33,220 nt of DNA from Pedobacter sp. (GTDB taxonomy: Bacteria; Bacteroidota; Bacteroidia; Sphingobacteriales; Sphingobacteriaceae): NCBI GenBank assembly GCA_014378705.1, contig JACMND010000090.1:1-33220 (forward strand), written 5' to 3'. Positions 1-9,319 of the stretch are shown here, one piece after another; the stretch's first letter is position 1, and the number at the start of each line of letters is the position of its first letter. A model generated the notes under the pieces. That model was not told where the DNA came from and did not search any database. It was given only the letters and a program-made list of their open reading frames with translations. A program made the translations under genes and the position numbers.

Positions 1-1439
1 GGTAACGGCCTTTAGGTAAGGCATTGAAATAAATATTTGTAGTTTTGCCATCCGCTCCTGTTAAAATATTGGCATTCCAGTATACTGTTTTTCTATTATC
101 CTGCATTTGAGCAAATGAAGAAGCAGTTGAGGTCTTATAAACCTCAGAAGCTCTATTAAAACCATCGATAGGATAGGTTATAAACCCTGCGGGGGAATCC
201 GAAACAATATAATTTTCAATACCAAAAGTCCCCTTTTCTGTAAGTTTTGACTTAGTGAACTCCCCTCGCAGGTTCATCTGAACTATTTTATATACTAAAG
301 GCTCATTCTTCATTGTTCCGGCATATCGCTTAGTAGTGACCAAGATAATGTCATCGGGAAAATTCCACCCTACACCGGCCCCCAGGTTCTCATTGCCCAT
401 AATATTATACAAGGTCTTGTAGATTCCACCTTGTAAAAGCTTTACATCTTCCACTTCATCAGGAGAGATACGCTGTAGAGCCTCCGTACTGTCTACACGA
501 CCATCGACTACCAAGTGAAATTTCGTTCCGAATTTATAAAAGTACCCGTTTCTATGAGAGACAGGGAGTTTTGTTATTAGTCCCTGAAGGAGCATTCCAA
601 AAGGTTCAAGCTTTTCTCCGCTAATCATCCAGGAATTATCGGTTCCATTAAGATTTCTTCTAAGGTTGGATTTTTCTGTTTTTTTGGCCGTAATAACAAC
701 CTCATTTAATTTATCTGCATCTTTTACATCACTTCTCTCTATAGAATTATCAATTTCTAGTTTATTTTTTAGAGCGGTGTTGGGGTCTTGTAAAACTGTT
801 GTGTCTGAAGGGACTTGATTTACTGTTCCGCTTTGATAACTGTACCTTCAACCGATATGCCCAAGCTATCAGAGTTGATCGCTTTTACAGCAACTTTGAT
901 CGTAAACCATTCACTAACGGAACTCCTTCAAAAAAAAAACTTACTTTAAAATTTATCGGTTCATTTTGAGCGTTAGATAAAGCGGGTGGTTGAAAAGCAC
1001 CTATGTTAATTTGACGATGGTAAAAATAAGCTTCGTCAGAGTTACGCATCCAGTTGGTGTAAGCTCTAAGAATATATTTACCAGGCTTTACTATAATATT
1101 ATTAAGAGGAAGGTTGCCCCCAACGCTACCCGCATTAAGTTGAAAGGTTAGCCTTTTAACGGAGGTTCCTTGTTCTGAGATTAATTCCACATACAAGATC
1201 TTGCTTAACGCAGAAGGTTGATTATTCTCATTGATAGTTGTATATGCTTTAAACCAAATCGTATCTTGGAAATTGTAGGAAGATTTGTCTAAATGCAGAT
1301 ATACCTTTTCTATTGGATACGATGGATTGTAAGCATTTACATCCTTAGATTTTTGTTGTAATATTAAATTACCAACCTGTGAAAAGCCCAAGAAAGTTGA
1401 GCAGCAAAAATTCATTAAGAGAAAGCACTGTCTGATCAT
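1..1439 (-). pseudogene. Decayed MG2-like/plug-domain surface protein gene (runs off the left edge)
   Basis: Reading from the ATG at 1439, frame one encodes a signal peptide and the N-terminal macroglobulin-like domain typical of Bacteroidota surface proteins (IEKVYLHLDKSSYNFQDTIW motif), then stops at 885-887. A one-base shift near 900 restores the expected continuation (KVAVKAINSDSLGISVEGTV), which stops at 820-822. A third frame, open from 847 to the window edge, encodes the C-terminal part: a LNEVVITAKK stretch, then a TonB-plug-like segment (LVVDGRVDS, IILVTTKRYAG) and the terminal YWNANI segment. In intact relatives, as I know the family, several hundred residues of repeated beta domains lie between the N-terminal and plug-like parts; here they are missing. 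The sequence therefore shows at least one frameshift and an apparent large out-of-frame deletion. Family function is not firmly known; outer-membrane or surface location is inferred. A sequencing error could explain the single-base shift but not the missing middle. Confidence 0.8.
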
Positions 1440-1476
1440 TCTGATGAATATAGTATCCTATCTAATATACCGCATT

Positions 1477-1507
1477 CAAAAATAGATATGTAAATAAAGA
1501 GATCAAG
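1477..1507 (-). promoter_or_regulatory. Bacteroidota-type promoter of the decayed surface-protein gene
   Basis: On the minus strand a perfect -7 element TATTTTTG (1484-1477) is preceded by CTTG (1507-1504) with a 19-bp spacer, close to the TTTG/TAnnTTTG consensus. The predicted start would give a leader of about 30 nt before the ATG at 1439. The promoter looks intact although the gene is broken. Confidence 0.55.
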
Positions 1508-1678
1508 GTTAAAAAGTCTGCATTGAATCATGCAGTTTTTGTAAACTATTAAAAGTTGAAAGTAGATTGAAATAAGCTTTTTGATTCGTCAAATTATTGA
1601 TAATCAGCAATTGTAGCTAACTAAATCGAAGAAAACAATGAAATTAAAATTGGGTTTAAAAATATTAAAAAAGATAAC

Positions 1679-1708
1679 AAAAAAAGCCCCGTTCAAGCTG
1701 AACGGGGC
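1679..1708 (-). terminator. Rho-independent terminator of the ribosomal cluster
   Basis: A perfect 10-bp GC-rich stem (1686-1695 with 1699-1708) and 3-nt loop is followed on the minus strand by seven T residues. It lies about 20 nt beyond the rplQ stop codon and closes the long rplC-to-rplQ run. Confidence 0.9.
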
Positions 1709-1730
1709 GTCAAAATATTATATAATCTAA

Positions 1731-2336
1731 CTATTCTCCTTTTGGTTCTTTACCTTCTGATTCCGAAGTTTCCTTGGATTCTTCTTCAGGTTTTTCCTCT
1801 TCAACTTCGGCAGCTTTCACTTTTTCCTCTTCAACTTCAGCAGCTTTCACTTCTTCGTCTTCAACTTTCGGGGCAACCTTAGCGTCCGTTACGGGAGCAT
1901 CTGTAGTTTTCTTCGCTTTGGCACCACGACGACGGGTTGATTTCTTTTCAATGGCAACATCACCAGAGATATAAAGCTCGTTAAAATCTACCAGTTCGAT
2001 TAACGCCATAGAGGCATTATCTCCCATACGGTTGCCTAACTTTAAGATACGGGTATAACCACCTGGACGAGTTGCTACCTTTTCCGCTATTTCGCGGAAA
2101 AGCATCGCAACCACTTCTTTATCTTTTAAGTAACTGAAAGCGGTACGGCGGGAATGCGTAGAGTCTGTTTTTGATTTTGTGATTAAAGGCTCCACATACA
2201 TCCGTAAAGCTTTTGCTTTTGCAAGTGTAGTGGTGATGCGCTTGTGAAGGATAAGCGAAGAAGCCATGTTAGAAAGCATCGACCTGCGATGACTATCTGT
2301 ACGACTTAAATGATTGTTTTTTTTTCCGTGTCTCAT
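1731..2336 (-). CDS. rplQ: 50S ribosomal protein L17 (bL17) with acidic repeat tail
   Basis: L17 binds 23S rRNA near the exit-tunnel side of the 50S subunit. Residues 1 to about 118 are the conserved fold, beginning [20 protein letters not shown] and including the [19 protein letters not shown] segment. The protein is 201 aa, against roughly 120-130 for compact L17. The extra C-terminal part has a basic linker (RRRGAKAKK) and then a Glu/Lys/Ala-rich, strongly acidic tail with a 10-residue repeat ([10 protein letters not shown] class) at 161-180. The tail is encoded by a near-perfect 30-bp tandem repeat. It is the last gene of the cluster, 3' of rpoA as in most bacteria, and is followed by a terminator. 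The function of the tail is unknown; it is probably disordered. Confidence 0.97.
   Translation of the reverse strand: MRHGKKNNHLSRTDSHRRSMLSNMASSLILHKRITTTLAKAKALRMYVEPLITKSKTDSTHSRRTAFSYLKDKEVVAMLFREIAEKVATRPGGYTRILKLGNRMGDNASMALIELVDFNELYISGDVAIEKKSTRRRGAKAKKTTDAPVTDAKVAPKVEDEEVKAAEVEEEKVKAAEVEEEKPEEESKETSESEGKEPKGE
1791..1865 (-). repeat. 30-bp tandem repeat inside the rplQ tail
   Basis: Units at 1791-1820 and 1821-1850 agree at 29 of 30 positions, and a partial third unit covers 1851-1865. The period is a multiple of three, so unit gain or loss would keep the L17 reading frame and only change tail length. Confidence 0.9.
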
Positions 2337-2410
2337 TTTTTATTTTTTTGTGCACGTGCATACCGTCAGTCAACCTTAAATAGGGACCGGGAATTATGCC
2401 GTTTCGCTGG

Positions 2411-3403
2411 TTATTCTTCGTCTAATTTAAATTTTGACAGGTTCATTCCAAAAGATAAGCTTTTAGATTTTACAAGGTCCTGAATCTCTGTTAATGATTT
2501 CTTACCGAAGTTTCTGAATTTTAACATATCAGCTACATCATACGAAACCAAATCAGCAAGTGAACGAATGTCTGCGGCTTTTAAGCAATTTAAAGCACGG
2601 ACAGAAAGATCAAGATCCACTAGTTCCATTTTTAAAATCTTGCGCATGTGTAAAATCTCTTCATCAACCTCTTTTGTTTCTTCCTTAGCTTGAGATTCAA
2701 ACATGATGTTCTCATCAGAAAATAACATAAAATGATGGATCAGAATCTTGGCTGCTTCCTTCAGTGCTTCTTCAGGATGAATGGACCCATCTGTGGTGAT
2801 GTCAAGTATTAATTTTTCGTAATCTGTTTTCTGTTCAACTCTAAAGTTTTCAATCGTATACTTTACGTTTTTAATCGGAGTATAGATAGAATCAATAGCA
2901 ATCACACCAACTGGCGCATCCGCGTTTTTATTTTCTTCTGCAGGGATATAACCACGGCCTTTATTAACAGTAAGTTCAATTTCCAGAGTAACAGATGTTT
3001 CCATGTTACAAATAACCATATCAGAGTTTAATACGGTAAAATTGTTAGAAAACCTCGAAATATCACCTGCCTTAAACTGATCCTGGCCGTTTATAATCAC
3101 GAATATTTTTTCTGAATCGCCAGTATCACCGATTTTTTGCAAGCGAACTTGCTTAAGATTTAGAATAATTTCAGTTACATCTTCAACAACACCTTTTATG
3201 GTAGAAAATTCGTGAGAGACACCTGAAAGCCGGACGGAAGTAATGGCAAAACCCTCTAAAGAAGATAATAAGATACGACGAAGGGCGTTACCAATAGTAA
3301 TACCGAAACCAGGCTCTAAGGGTCTGAATTCGAATGTACCGTCGAAATCCGTAGATTTCTGCATAATAACTTTATCAGGTTTCTGAAATGCTAAAATTGC
3401 CAT
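2411..3403 (-). CDS. rpoA: DNA-directed RNA polymerase subunit alpha
   Basis: RpoA dimerises to start core RNA polymerase assembly, and its C-terminal domain contacts UP elements and activators. The N-terminal domain occupies about residues 1-235, with the assembly motif [14 protein letters not shown] near 38-51. A charged linker follows (about 236-255), then the C-terminal domain with SVRALNCLK at 267-275, in which R269 and N272 match the DNA-contacting Arg265 and Asn268 of E. coli, and the GKKSLTEI helix-hairpin-helix. Length (330 aa) is normal. It sits between rpsD and rplQ, the standard alpha-operon order, so its level is tied to ribosome synthesis. Confidence 0.99.
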   Translation of the reverse strand: MAILAFQKPDKVIMQKSTDFDGTFEFRPLEPGFGITIGNALRRILLSSLEGFAITSVRLSGVSHEFSTIKGVVEDVTEIILNLKQVRLQKIGDTGDSEKIFVIINGQDQFKAGDISRFSNNFTVLNSDMVICNMETSVTLEIELTVNKGRGYIPAEENKNADAPVGVIAIDSIYTPIKNVKYTIENFRVEQKTDYEKLILDITTDGSIHPEEALKEAAKILIHHFMLFSDENIMFESQAKEETKEVDEEILHMRKILKMELVDLDLSVRALNCLKAADIRSLADLVSYDVADMLKFRNFGKKSLTEIQDLVKSKSLSFGMNLSKFKLDEE

Positions 3404-3466
3404 TTAATTATTGCTATTTGTAATTGATTAATTAATTTATACAGGATTTTCCTGTTAAAGTGCCGT

Positions 3467-4075
3467 TTACTTAGAATACAATTCCACAATCAGATTTTCC
3501 TTAATGTTTTCAGGAATCTCCTCACGGCTTGGGTAGTTAAGAAATTTACCAGTTAAGGTATTTGCGTTCCACTCTAACCAACTGAATTTGTTGATTGTAC
3601 GACCCGCAACTGAAGCAGAGATAGCCTCTAAAGATTTGGACCGCTCTCGTACTGCTACCACATCACCTGCACGCAAAGCATAAGAAGCGATGTTAACAAT
3701 CTCACCATTAACAGTAATGTGTTTGTGACCTACCAGTTGGCGGGCTGCGGACCGGGTTGGTGCAATGCCTAAACGGTATACTGCGTTATCTAAACGGGCT
3801 TCTAAAAATTTAAGCAGGTTTTCACCAGTAATTCCTTCTTTTGCGGAGGCTTTGTGAAAAAGATTTTCAAAATAGCGCTCCAGTACACCATAGGTATATT
3901 TTACTTTCTGTTTCTCCATTAGCTGCACAGCAAATTCGGATTGCTTTCCTCGTTTTCGAGAAGTTCCATGCATCCCTGGAGGATAATTTTTTCTTTCTAA
4001 TGCCTTATCAGGACCAAAAATTGGTTCTCTGAATCTACGGGCAATTTTGGATTTTGGTCCGGTATATCTAGCCAT
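3467..4075 (-). CDS. rpsD: 30S ribosomal protein S4 (uS4)
   Basis: S4 is a primary 16S rRNA binder that starts assembly of the 30S body; in E. coli it is also the translational repressor of the alpha operon. The protein is 202 aa, starting [20 protein letters not shown]. The S4 RNA-binding domain lies at about residues 92-155 ([20 protein letters not shown], then [12 protein letters not shown]). The N-terminal region has no cysteine cluster, so this is the zinc-free form. It lies between rpsK and rpoA. Whether it autoregulates here cannot be told from sequence. Confidence 0.99.
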   Translation of the reverse strand: MARYTGPKSKIARRFREPIFGPDKALERKNYPPGMHGTSRKRGKQSEFAVQLMEKQKVKYTYGVLERYFENLFHKASAKEGITGENLLKFLEARLDNAVYRLGIAPTRSAARQLVGHKHITVNGEIVNIASYALRAGDVVAVRERSKSLEAISASVAGRTINKFSWLEWNANTLTGKFLNYPSREEIPENIKENLIVELYSK

Positions 4076-4098
4076 TTTGTTTATTTTTAAAGTATCAA

Positions 4099-4113
4099 TC
4101 CGGCCATGCCGGA
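4099..4113. other. Short GC-rich hairpin in the rpsD-rpsK spacer
   Basis: A 6-bp perfect stem (4099-4104 with 4108-4113) with a 3-nt loop sits in the 70-nt spacer. No T-run follows on either strand, so it is not a standard terminator. It may be an RNA processing or stability element. Confidence 0.4.
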
Positions 4114-4145
4114 AGAATCTTAGCTTTAAAACTGATTATTAAAAT

Positions 4146-4535
4146 TTAAACTCTTCTCCTTTTTGGAGGACGACAACCATTGTGAGGAAGTGGGGTTATA
4201 TCCTGAATCGTTGTAACTTCAATACCTGATGTTTGCAAGGTACGAATAGCTGACTCACGGCCTGATCCAGGACCTTTTACAAAAACTTGCACCTTCCGTA
4301 AACCCAGATCATGAGCAGCTTTTGCACAATCACCGGCAGCCTGACCGGCAGCATAAGGAGTATTTTTCTTAGAACCTTTAAAACCCATTTTCCCGGCAGA
4401 AGACCAGGAAATAGTTTGTCCTTGGGTATTGGTTAAGGTTATAATTATATTGTTAAATGTAGCGTTTACATGAGCCTCGCCTATGGGCTCTACTATTACG
4501 ACACGCTTTTTAGTTACTTTTTTGCTTTTAGCCAT
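4146..4535 (-). CDS. rpsK: 30S ribosomal protein S11 (uS11)
   Basis: S11 forms the platform of the 30S subunit with S6 and S18, near the mRNA exit. The 129-aa product has the family core ([29 protein letters not shown]) and the conserved C-terminus [17 protein letters not shown]. Length and termini are normal. It follows rpsM in transcription order after an unusually long 134-nt spacer that contains an imperfect palindrome. Confidence 0.99.
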   Translation of the reverse strand: MAKSKKVTKKRVVIVEPIGEAHVNATFNNIIITLTNTQGQTISWSSAGKMGFKGSKKNTPYAAGQAAGDCAKAAHDLGLRKVQVFVKGPGSGRESAIRTLQTSGIEVTTIQDITPLPHNGCRPPKRRRV

Positions 4536-4539
4536 TTTT

Positions 4540-4666
4540 TGAGATTTGAGATATAAGACTTGGCATCTGCGATAAGACCACGCTACTTGTATCTATTTCT
4601 GTTTTATAATCATGAAATTGGGCTTTGAAATATTCTCATACCTCAAACCAGCTATCTCATATCTAA
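4540..4666. repeat. Imperfect palindromic word-repeat element in the rpsM-rpsK spacer
   Basis: The left arm 4540-4553 and right arm 4653-4666 are complementary at 12 of 14 positions. Each arm is made of degenerate repeats of a GAGATAT/GAGATTT-like word, and a further related word lies at 4635-4647. There is no ORF and no T-run, so it is neither a gene nor a terminator. It looks like an interspersed intergenic hairpin element. Confidence 0.5.
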
Positions 4667-4669
4667 TCA

Positions 4670-5047
4670 TTATTTAGTCGCCTTCTTTTTGTTTGCAACA
4701 GTTTTACGTTTGCCTTTTCTGGTACGTGAGTTATTCTTGGTGCGCTGACCACGAACAGGTAATCCCTTGCGATGTCGCAAACCGCGGTAGCAACCAATAT
4801 CCATCAAACGTTTAATGTTTAATTGAACCTCGGAACGTAAAGCCCCTTCAACTTTAATTTCATCGCTGATTAACCCACGGATTGAGGCTAACTGATCATC
4901 GGTCCATTCCTGAACTTTTATATCGTAACTAATACCTGCAGTATCTAAAATGCGTTGAGCAGTTGATTTTCCGATACCGAAAATGTACGTAAGTCCAATC
5001 TCTCCTCGTTTGTTTTTTGGTAAATCAATACCTGATATCCTGGCCAT
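4670..5047 (-). CDS. rpsM: 30S ribosomal protein S13 (uS13)
   Basis: S13 sits in the head of the 30S subunit and contacts the P-site tRNA and L5/L31 across the subunit bridge. The 125-aa protein begins [20 protein letters not shown]. It has the helix-two-turn-helix region ([13 protein letters not shown]), the [19 protein letters not shown] signature and a very basic C-terminal tail. Length is normal. It is the first of the alpha-type genes after rpmJ. Confidence 0.99.
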   Translation of the reverse strand: MARISGIDLPKNKRGEIGLTYIFGIGKSTAQRILDTAGISYDIKVQEWTDDQLASIRGLISDEIKVEGALRSEVQLNIKRLMDIGCYRGLRHRKGLPVRGQRTKNNSRTRKGKRKTVANKKKATK

Positions 5048-5067
5048 ATTTTTATTAAATAATTTTC

Positions 5068-5136
5068 GATTTACTATTTACGAACCGGCGACTCACCAAA
5101 CTTGCTAAATCAAACTTAGATCGTAAATCTAAAATC
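5068..5136. repeat. Imperfect palindromic element in the rpmJ-rpsM spacer
   Basis: Left arm 5068-5083 pairs with right arm 5121-5136 at 13 of 16 positions. The arms consist of GATTTA/TTTACGA-like words. The spacer of about 100 nt has no ORF and the hairpin has no T-run. It resembles in structure, but not in sequence, the elements at 4540-4666 and 12480-12529. Confidence 0.5.
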
Positions 5137-5147
5137 TATAATTTTTA

Positions 5148-5264
5148 TTATCCCTGACGTTGTTTAAACTTTGGGTTTTTTTTGTTGATTACATAAAGTA
5201 CACCCTTACGGCGAATGATCTTGCAATCAACACTACGCTTTTTAATTGATGCTCTAACTTTCAT
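5148..5264 (-). CDS. rpmJ: 50S ribosomal protein L36 (bL36), zinc-free form
   Basis: This 38-codon gene was found by reading the minus strand from the ATG at 5264 to TAA at 5148-5150. The product starts [11 protein letters not shown] and ends FKQRQG, matching the length and both termini of L36, which binds 23S rRNA in the 50S base. The zinc ligands of the C+ form are mostly gone: position 11 is Ser, 27 is Asn and 33 is Phe; only Cys14 remains. This is therefore the C- type, expected not to bind zinc. It lies between infA and rpsM, its usual place. Confidence 0.96.
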   Translation of the reverse strand: MKVRASIKKRSVDCKIIRRKGVLYVINKKNPKFKQRQG

Positions 5265-5295
5265 CTTATTAATATTAATTCTAAACTTCTTGTAA

Positions 5296-5514
5296 CTATT
5301 TGTATCTGTATGTAATTCTGCCTTTGCTTAAATCATACGGCGACATTTCTAACTTTACTTTATCACCAGGTAAAATCTTAATGTAATGCATTCTCATTTT
5401 GCCGGATATGTGCGCAATAATTTCATGTCCGTTTTCTAATTCCACACGAAACATCGCATTTGACAACGCCTCTTTAATTATTCCGTCTTGTTCAATTGAA
5501 GCCTGTTTGGCCAT
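5296..5514 (-). CDS. infA: Translation initiation factor IF-1
   Basis: IF-1 binds the 30S A site and supports IF-2 and IF-3 during initiation. The 72-aa product is a single S1-like OB fold: [17 protein letters not shown], then [20 protein letters not shown] and the closing [13 protein letters not shown]. Length is exactly that of the family. It lies between map and rpmJ, as in many spc operons. Confidence 0.99.
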   Translation of the reverse strand: MAKQASIEQDGIIKEALSNAMFRVELENGHEIIAHISGKMRMHYIKILPGDKVKLEMSPYDLSKGRITYRYK

Positions 5515-5604
5515 AAACTTTTTTAATCTTTCTGTATTAACGTGTTGTTTGCCAAACTAAAGCACTCTATTCGGGGTTGCAAAATTAATAAAAAAAATCA
5601 CTTT

Positions 5605-6390
5605 TTATTTATTTTGTTTTAAACTTTCTTCGATGTAACTGAACGTTGAAAGTACATCTGCCTGGCCTCTTTTTACTGCAACAGTATGCTCATAATGAGC
5701 TGAAGGCTTACCGTCCATGCTACTAACTGTCCAGCCATCACTCCAAAATTTAACGGCAGCTTTACCAGCATTAATCATTGGTTCAATGGCAATGACCATG
5801 CCTTCTTCAAGTTTTGCACCCGTTCCTCTCTTACCATAATTAGGGACTTCCGGTTTTTCATGCAGTTTATAACCTACACCGTGCCCTACTAATTCTTTAA
5901 CAACACCAAAACCATTCCTTTCTGCATGTTCCTGTACGGCATGAGCTACATCACCAATACGCATTCCTACAACTGCCTTTTCAATACCTTTTATCAAGCA
6001 TTCTTTGGTTATTTCTAAAAGTTTATAAGTTTCCACATCAACCTTGCCAACAGGGAAGGTGTAAGCAGAGTCACCGTAAAACTTATTTAGAATTGCCCCA
6101 CAATCAACTGAAACAATATCCCCTTCTGCAAGTTCGTAGGCGCTTGGAAAGCCGTGTACAACCTGGTCATTAAGTGAAATACACAAAGAATATGGAAATC
6201 CGTTGTAATTTAAAAAGGCAGGAATTCCTCCGTGATCCCGAATAAAAGATTCTGCTATATTGTTTAATTCATTTGTTTGAACACCCGGCTTGATAAGTTT
6301 AGCAACTTCTCCTAAAGTTTTTGATACTAATAAAGAACTTTCTCTTATGAGTTCTATCTCTTCGATAGACTTATAATTAACCTTTGACAT
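5605..6390 (-). CDS. map: Methionine aminopeptidase, type I
   Basis: MetAP removes the initiator Met from nascent proteins whose second residue is small, after deformylation. The 261-aa protein has the pita-bread fold signature with all five metal ligands visible: D96 (VDCG), D107 (YGDSA), H170 (LVGHGVG), E203 (IEPM) and E234 (YEHTVAV). The catalytic-site H79 is in LNDQVVHGFPS. There is no N-terminal SH3-binding extension, so it is type Ia-like. It starts 4 nt after the secY stop, so translational coupling is likely, and is followed by infA. Confidence 0.98.
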   Translation of the reverse strand: MSKVNYKSIEEIELIRESSLLVSKTLGEVAKLIKPGVQTNELNNIAESFIRDHGGIPAFLNYNGFPYSLCISLNDQVVHGFPSAYELAEGDIVSVDCGAILNKFYGDSAYTFPVGKVDVETYKLLEITKECLIKGIEKAVVGMRIGDVAHAVQEHAERNGFGVVKELVGHGVGYKLHEKPEVPNYGKRGTGAKLEEGMVIAIEPMINAGKAAVKFWSDGWTVSSMDGKPSAHYEHTVAVKRGQADVLSTFSYIEESLKQNK

Positions 6391-6394
6391 TGTA

Positions 6395-7720
6395 CTAAAT
6401 TACGGATCCGCCTGCTGCCAGTGGCGTACGGCCTTTTATCCGGCCTGTTTTCATTAAACCATCATAATGGCGCATTAATAAATGACTTTCAACCTGTTGT
6501 AAAGTGTCTAATACCACACCCACCAAGATTAGTAAGGAGGTACCACCATAAAAGTGGGCAAACTGACTATTAACTCCAAATAGTATTGCGATGGAGGGCA
6601 TAATTGCTATGATTGCGAGAAATATGGATCCCGGTAATGTAATTTTAGAAATAACTGAATCGATATAATCACCAGTGGTTTTACCAGGTTTTACACCCGG
6701 AACAAAACCACCATTTTTTTTCATGTCATCAGACATTTGAACCGGGTTAACGGTAATGGCAGTATAAAAGAAAGTAAAGGCAATAATCATTATCGCAAAA
6801 GTGAGATTGTACGTCAAGGAGGTATAATCACTGTAAGATGCCAAAAAGGAGGATTGCATAGCTGGAAAAAAAGAACCAACGGTAGTTGGTATAAACATGA
6901 TAGCCTGAGCAAAAATGATAGGCATAACTCCGGCAGCATTAACTTTTAATGGAATGTATTGCCTAACTCCCCCATATTGTTTATTACCAACAATTTTCTT
7001 AGCGTATTGAACCGGAATTTTTCTTACTCCCTGTACAATTAATATGGTAAACATTACCACCAGGAAAAGGGCTCCAAGTTCCACAATAAAGGGAACTAAA
7101 CCTCCTTGGCCACCTAAGCGGGAAGTAAGTTCGGATGTGAATCCAAATGGTAATTGAGCAATAATCCCAACCATAATAATTAAAGAAATTCCGTTTCCGA
7201 TTCCTTTATCTGTAATTTTTTCTCCCAGCCACATTACAAATAATGTTCCGGCAGTTAAAATAAACATGGATGAAATTGTAAACATTGGTTCTGACATTAA
7301 TCGAGCATCTACGCTGATTTGAGAACGAACATAACCAATTGCCTGCAGAGCAGTAATTATAATAGTTAAGTAACGTGTAATCTGGTTAATTTTCTTACGT
7401 CCGCTTTCGCCCTCTTTTTGCAGTTTTTGAAATTTAGGAACTGCGATACCTAATAGCTGCACTACAATGGATGCGGAGATGTAAGGCATCACTCCTAACG
7501 CAAAAATAGAGGCTCTGGAAAAAGAGCCACCAGCGAACATGTTCAACAAGCCAAGCAGTCCATCTTTTGCTTCGGTTTGCAGAGTTGCATGATTTACACC
7601 AGGAAGGACAATAAAAGAACCGATCCGGTATATTAACAAACACAACAGCGTAAATAAGATCCTTGCTCTAAGGTCTTCAATTTTCCAAATGTTCTGTAAT
7701 GTTGTGAACAGTTTCTTCAT
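6395..7720 (-). CDS. secY: Protein translocase subunit SecY
   Basis: SecY is the channel of the SecYEG translocon in the inner membrane. The 441-aa sequence shows the expected roughly ten hydrophobic segments, beginning with the N-terminal RARILFTLLCLLIYRIGSFI helix. It has the plug-region segment GGSFSRASIFALGVMPYISA, the GEKITDKGIGNGISLII motif and the C-terminal LLMRHYDGLMKTGRIKGR tail that faces SecA and the ribosome. Length is normal. It follows rplO by 3 nt, the classic spc-operon position. Confidence 0.99.
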   Translation of the reverse strand: MKKLFTTLQNIWKIEDLRARILFTLLCLLIYRIGSFIVLPGVNHATLQTEAKDGLLGLLNMFAGGSFSRASIFALGVMPYISASIVVQLLGIAVPKFQKLQKEGESGRKKINQITRYLTIIITALQAIGYVRSQISVDARLMSEPMFTISSMFILTAGTLFVMWLGEKITDKGIGNGISLIIMVGIIAQLPFGFTSELTSRLGGQGGLVPFIVELGALFLVVMFTILIVQGVRKIPVQYAKKIVGNKQYGGVRQYIPLKVNAAGVMPIIFAQAIMFIPTTVGSFFPAMQSSFLASYSDYTSLTYNLTFAIMIIAFTFFYTAITVNPVQMSDDMKKNGGFVPGVKPGKTTGDYIDSVISKITLPGSIFLAIIAIMPSIAILFGVNSQFAHFYGGTSLLILVGVVLDTLQQVESHLLMRHYDGLMKTGRIKGRTPLAAGGSVI

Positions 7721-7723
7721 GTA

Positions 7724-8170
7724 TTACAATTTAACAATGACACCACCAACAGCCTCAATTGCTTTTTGGGCAGTAGCTGAAAACGCATGAGCTGTAATAT
7801 TAAGTTTTGCTGTTAATTCACCACGACCTAATACCTTAACCAGATCATTTCTAGAGGCTAATCCATGTTCTTTAAATGTATTGAAATCAATATCAACCAA
7901 ATTAAATTTTTCAGCCATAGATTGTATCGCATCTAAGTTAACCGAAACGTATTCAACCCGATTTATTGGATTAAAACCTACTTTTGGCACTCTGCGTTGT
8001 AATGGCATTTGGCCACCTTCAAAACCTACTTTACTTTTATAACCAGAGCGTGATCCTGCACCTTTATGTCCTCTTGTAGAAGTACCTCCCCGACCGGAAC
8101 CAGTACCGCGGCCTATACGTTTTCTATTTTTTGTTGTACCCTCTGCAGGTTGCAAATTACTTAAGTCCAT
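7724..8170 (-). CDS. rplO: 50S ribosomal protein L15 (uL15)
   Basis: L15 is a late assembly protein with a long glycine/arginine-rich N-terminal extension that threads into 23S r[22 protein letters not shown] is visible, followed by [19 protein letters not shown] place the start at the ATG at 8170 (148 aa, [11 protein letters not shown]). The longer reading from the TTG at 8176 would overlap the rpmD stop and add only two residues. The gene is flanked by rpmD and secY. Confidence 0.97.
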   Translation of the reverse strand: MDLSNLQPAEGTTKNRKRIGRGTGSGRGGTSTRGHKGAGSRSGYKSKVGFEGGQMPLQRRVPKVGFNPINRVEYVSVNLDAIQSMAEKFNLVDIDFNTFKEHGLASRNDLVKVLGRGELTAKLNITAHAFSATAQKAIEAVGGVIVKL

Positions 8171-8172
8171 AG

Positions 8173-8352
8173 TCAAATACTTTCTACTGCTACTAAATGA
8201 TTTATTTTTCTAACCATGCCAATAATTGCTGGATTGGCTTCAACCTCAACAGAATGGTTTATTCTTCTCAAACCCAATGCCTGCATGGTTCTTTTTTGGC
8301 GTTCGCTTCTGTCGATAATGCTTTTTATCTGGGTAATTTTAATTTTGGCCAT
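8173..8352 (-). CDS. rpmD: 50S ribosomal protein L30 (uL30)
   Basis: This 59-codon gene runs from the ATG at 8352 to TGA at 8173-8175. The product begins [20 protein letters not shown] and continues [17 protein letters not shown], the L30 signature with the RxxQxxTLxALGLR pattern. L30 binds 5S/23S rRNA contacts in the 50S subunit. It sits between rpsE (4 nt upstream) and rplO, its standard place. Length fits the short bacterial L30. Confidence 0.96.
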   Translation of the reverse strand: MAKIKITQIKSIIDRSERQKRTMQALGLRRINHSVEVEANPAIIGMVRKINHLVAVESI

Positions 8353-8356
8353 GATA

Positions 8357-8875
8357 TTATCCGTTAAAAACTTTATTTAAATCCACACCCCTATTTTGCG
8401 CAACTGTGTAAGCATCCCGTAATCTCGACAGAGCCAAAACAGTTGCTTTAACCACATTGTGCGGATTTGATGATCCTTTTGATTTTGCGAGTACATTGTG
8501 TACACCGGCACTTTCAAGCACAGCCCGCATCGCACCACCAGCTATGACACCAGTACCTGGGGCAGCTGGTTTAATAAATACAAAACCACCGGAGTATTTC
8601 CCATATTGCTCATGGGGAATTGTTCCGTTTATTACCGGAACTTTTACCAGATTCTTCTTTGCATCATCAATTCCTTTAGCAATCGCTTCCGTTACCTCTT
8701 TGGCTTTACCTAATCCGTAACCTACAACTCCATGCTCGTCGCCTACAACTACGATAGCTGAAAAACTGAATGTGCGTCCACCTTTTGTTACCTTAGCAAC
8801 ACGCTGGATACTAACCAAGCGATCTTTCAATTCAATTTCGCTGGTCTTTACTCTTTTTATATTGATAGTTGACAT
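8357..8875 (-). CDS. rpsE: 30S ribosomal protein S5 (uS5)
   Basis: S5 lies at the mRNA entry side of the 30S subunit and affects decoding accuracy and mRNA unwinding. The 172-aa product has the N-terminal double-stranded-RNA-binding-like domain ([39 protein letters not shown]), and the C-terminal domain with [20 protein letters not shown] and the terminal [15 protein letters not shown]. Start and length are normal. An 85-nt spacer with a bulged hairpin separates it from rplR. Confidence 0.99.
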   Translation of the reverse strand: MSTINIKRVKTSEIELKDRLVSIQRVAKVTKGGRTFSFSAIVVVGDEHGVVGYGLGKAKEVTEAIAKGIDDAKKNLVKVPVINGTIPHEQYGKYSGGFVFIKPAAPGTGVIAGGAMRAVLESAGVHNVLAKSKGSSNPHNVVKATVLALSRLRDAYTVAQNRGVDLNKVFNG

Positions 8876-8960
8876 TTTCTATATTTAATGATTTCACCGG
8901 TTTAAAAGGACTGAACTAATTATATATGTGTAATCAGCCTTTTATGAGTGTAATCGATGC

Positions 8961-9314
8961 TTAAAATATTAAACCAGCTTCACGGGCTCCTTCAGCTAAT
9001 GATTTGATCCTTCCGTGATATAAATAACCGTTTCTATCAAAAACTACCTGACTCACACCGGCAGCAAGTGCTTTTTCGGCCACTGCTTTTCCTACTGCTT
9101 TTGATTGTTCAGTTTTGTTTCCGTCTGCTGTAAAATCTTTAGATAAGGATGACGCTGATACAATAGTTTTACCATTTATATCATCAATGACCTGTGCATA
9201 AATGCCTTTGTTGCTTCTATAAACTGATAAACGAGGGCGTTCAGCAGAACCGGTTAATCTTTTTCTGATTCCTTTTTTAATTCGATCTCTCCGAGATAAT
9301 TTTATTCCTGCCAT
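8961..9314 (-). CDS. rplR: 50S ribosomal protein L18 (uL18)
   Basis: L18 binds 5S rRNA and, with L5, places it in the central protuberance. The 117-aa protein starts [20 protein letters not shown] and carries the family blocks [40 protein letters not shown] and the ending AREAGLIF. Length is normal. It lies 5 nt after the rplF stop. Confidence 0.99.
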   Translation of the reverse strand: MAGIKLSRRDRIKKGIRKRLTGSAERPRLSVYRSNKGIYAQVIDDINGKTIVSASSLSKDFTADGNKTEQSKAVGKAVAEKALAAGVSQVVFDRNGYLYHGRIKSLAEGAREAGLIF

Positions 9315-9319
9315 TACAA

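Noticed and set aside
1774-1974. Ser/Thr/Phe-rich ORF antisense to the rplQ tail
   Set aside because: It is the reverse reading of the acidic repeat; no independent support.
5580-5587. Minus-strand TAATTTTG before infA as an internal promoter
   Set aside because: Fits TAnnTTTG, but no TTTG box lies 19-21 bp upstream, and map-infA are probably co-transcribed.
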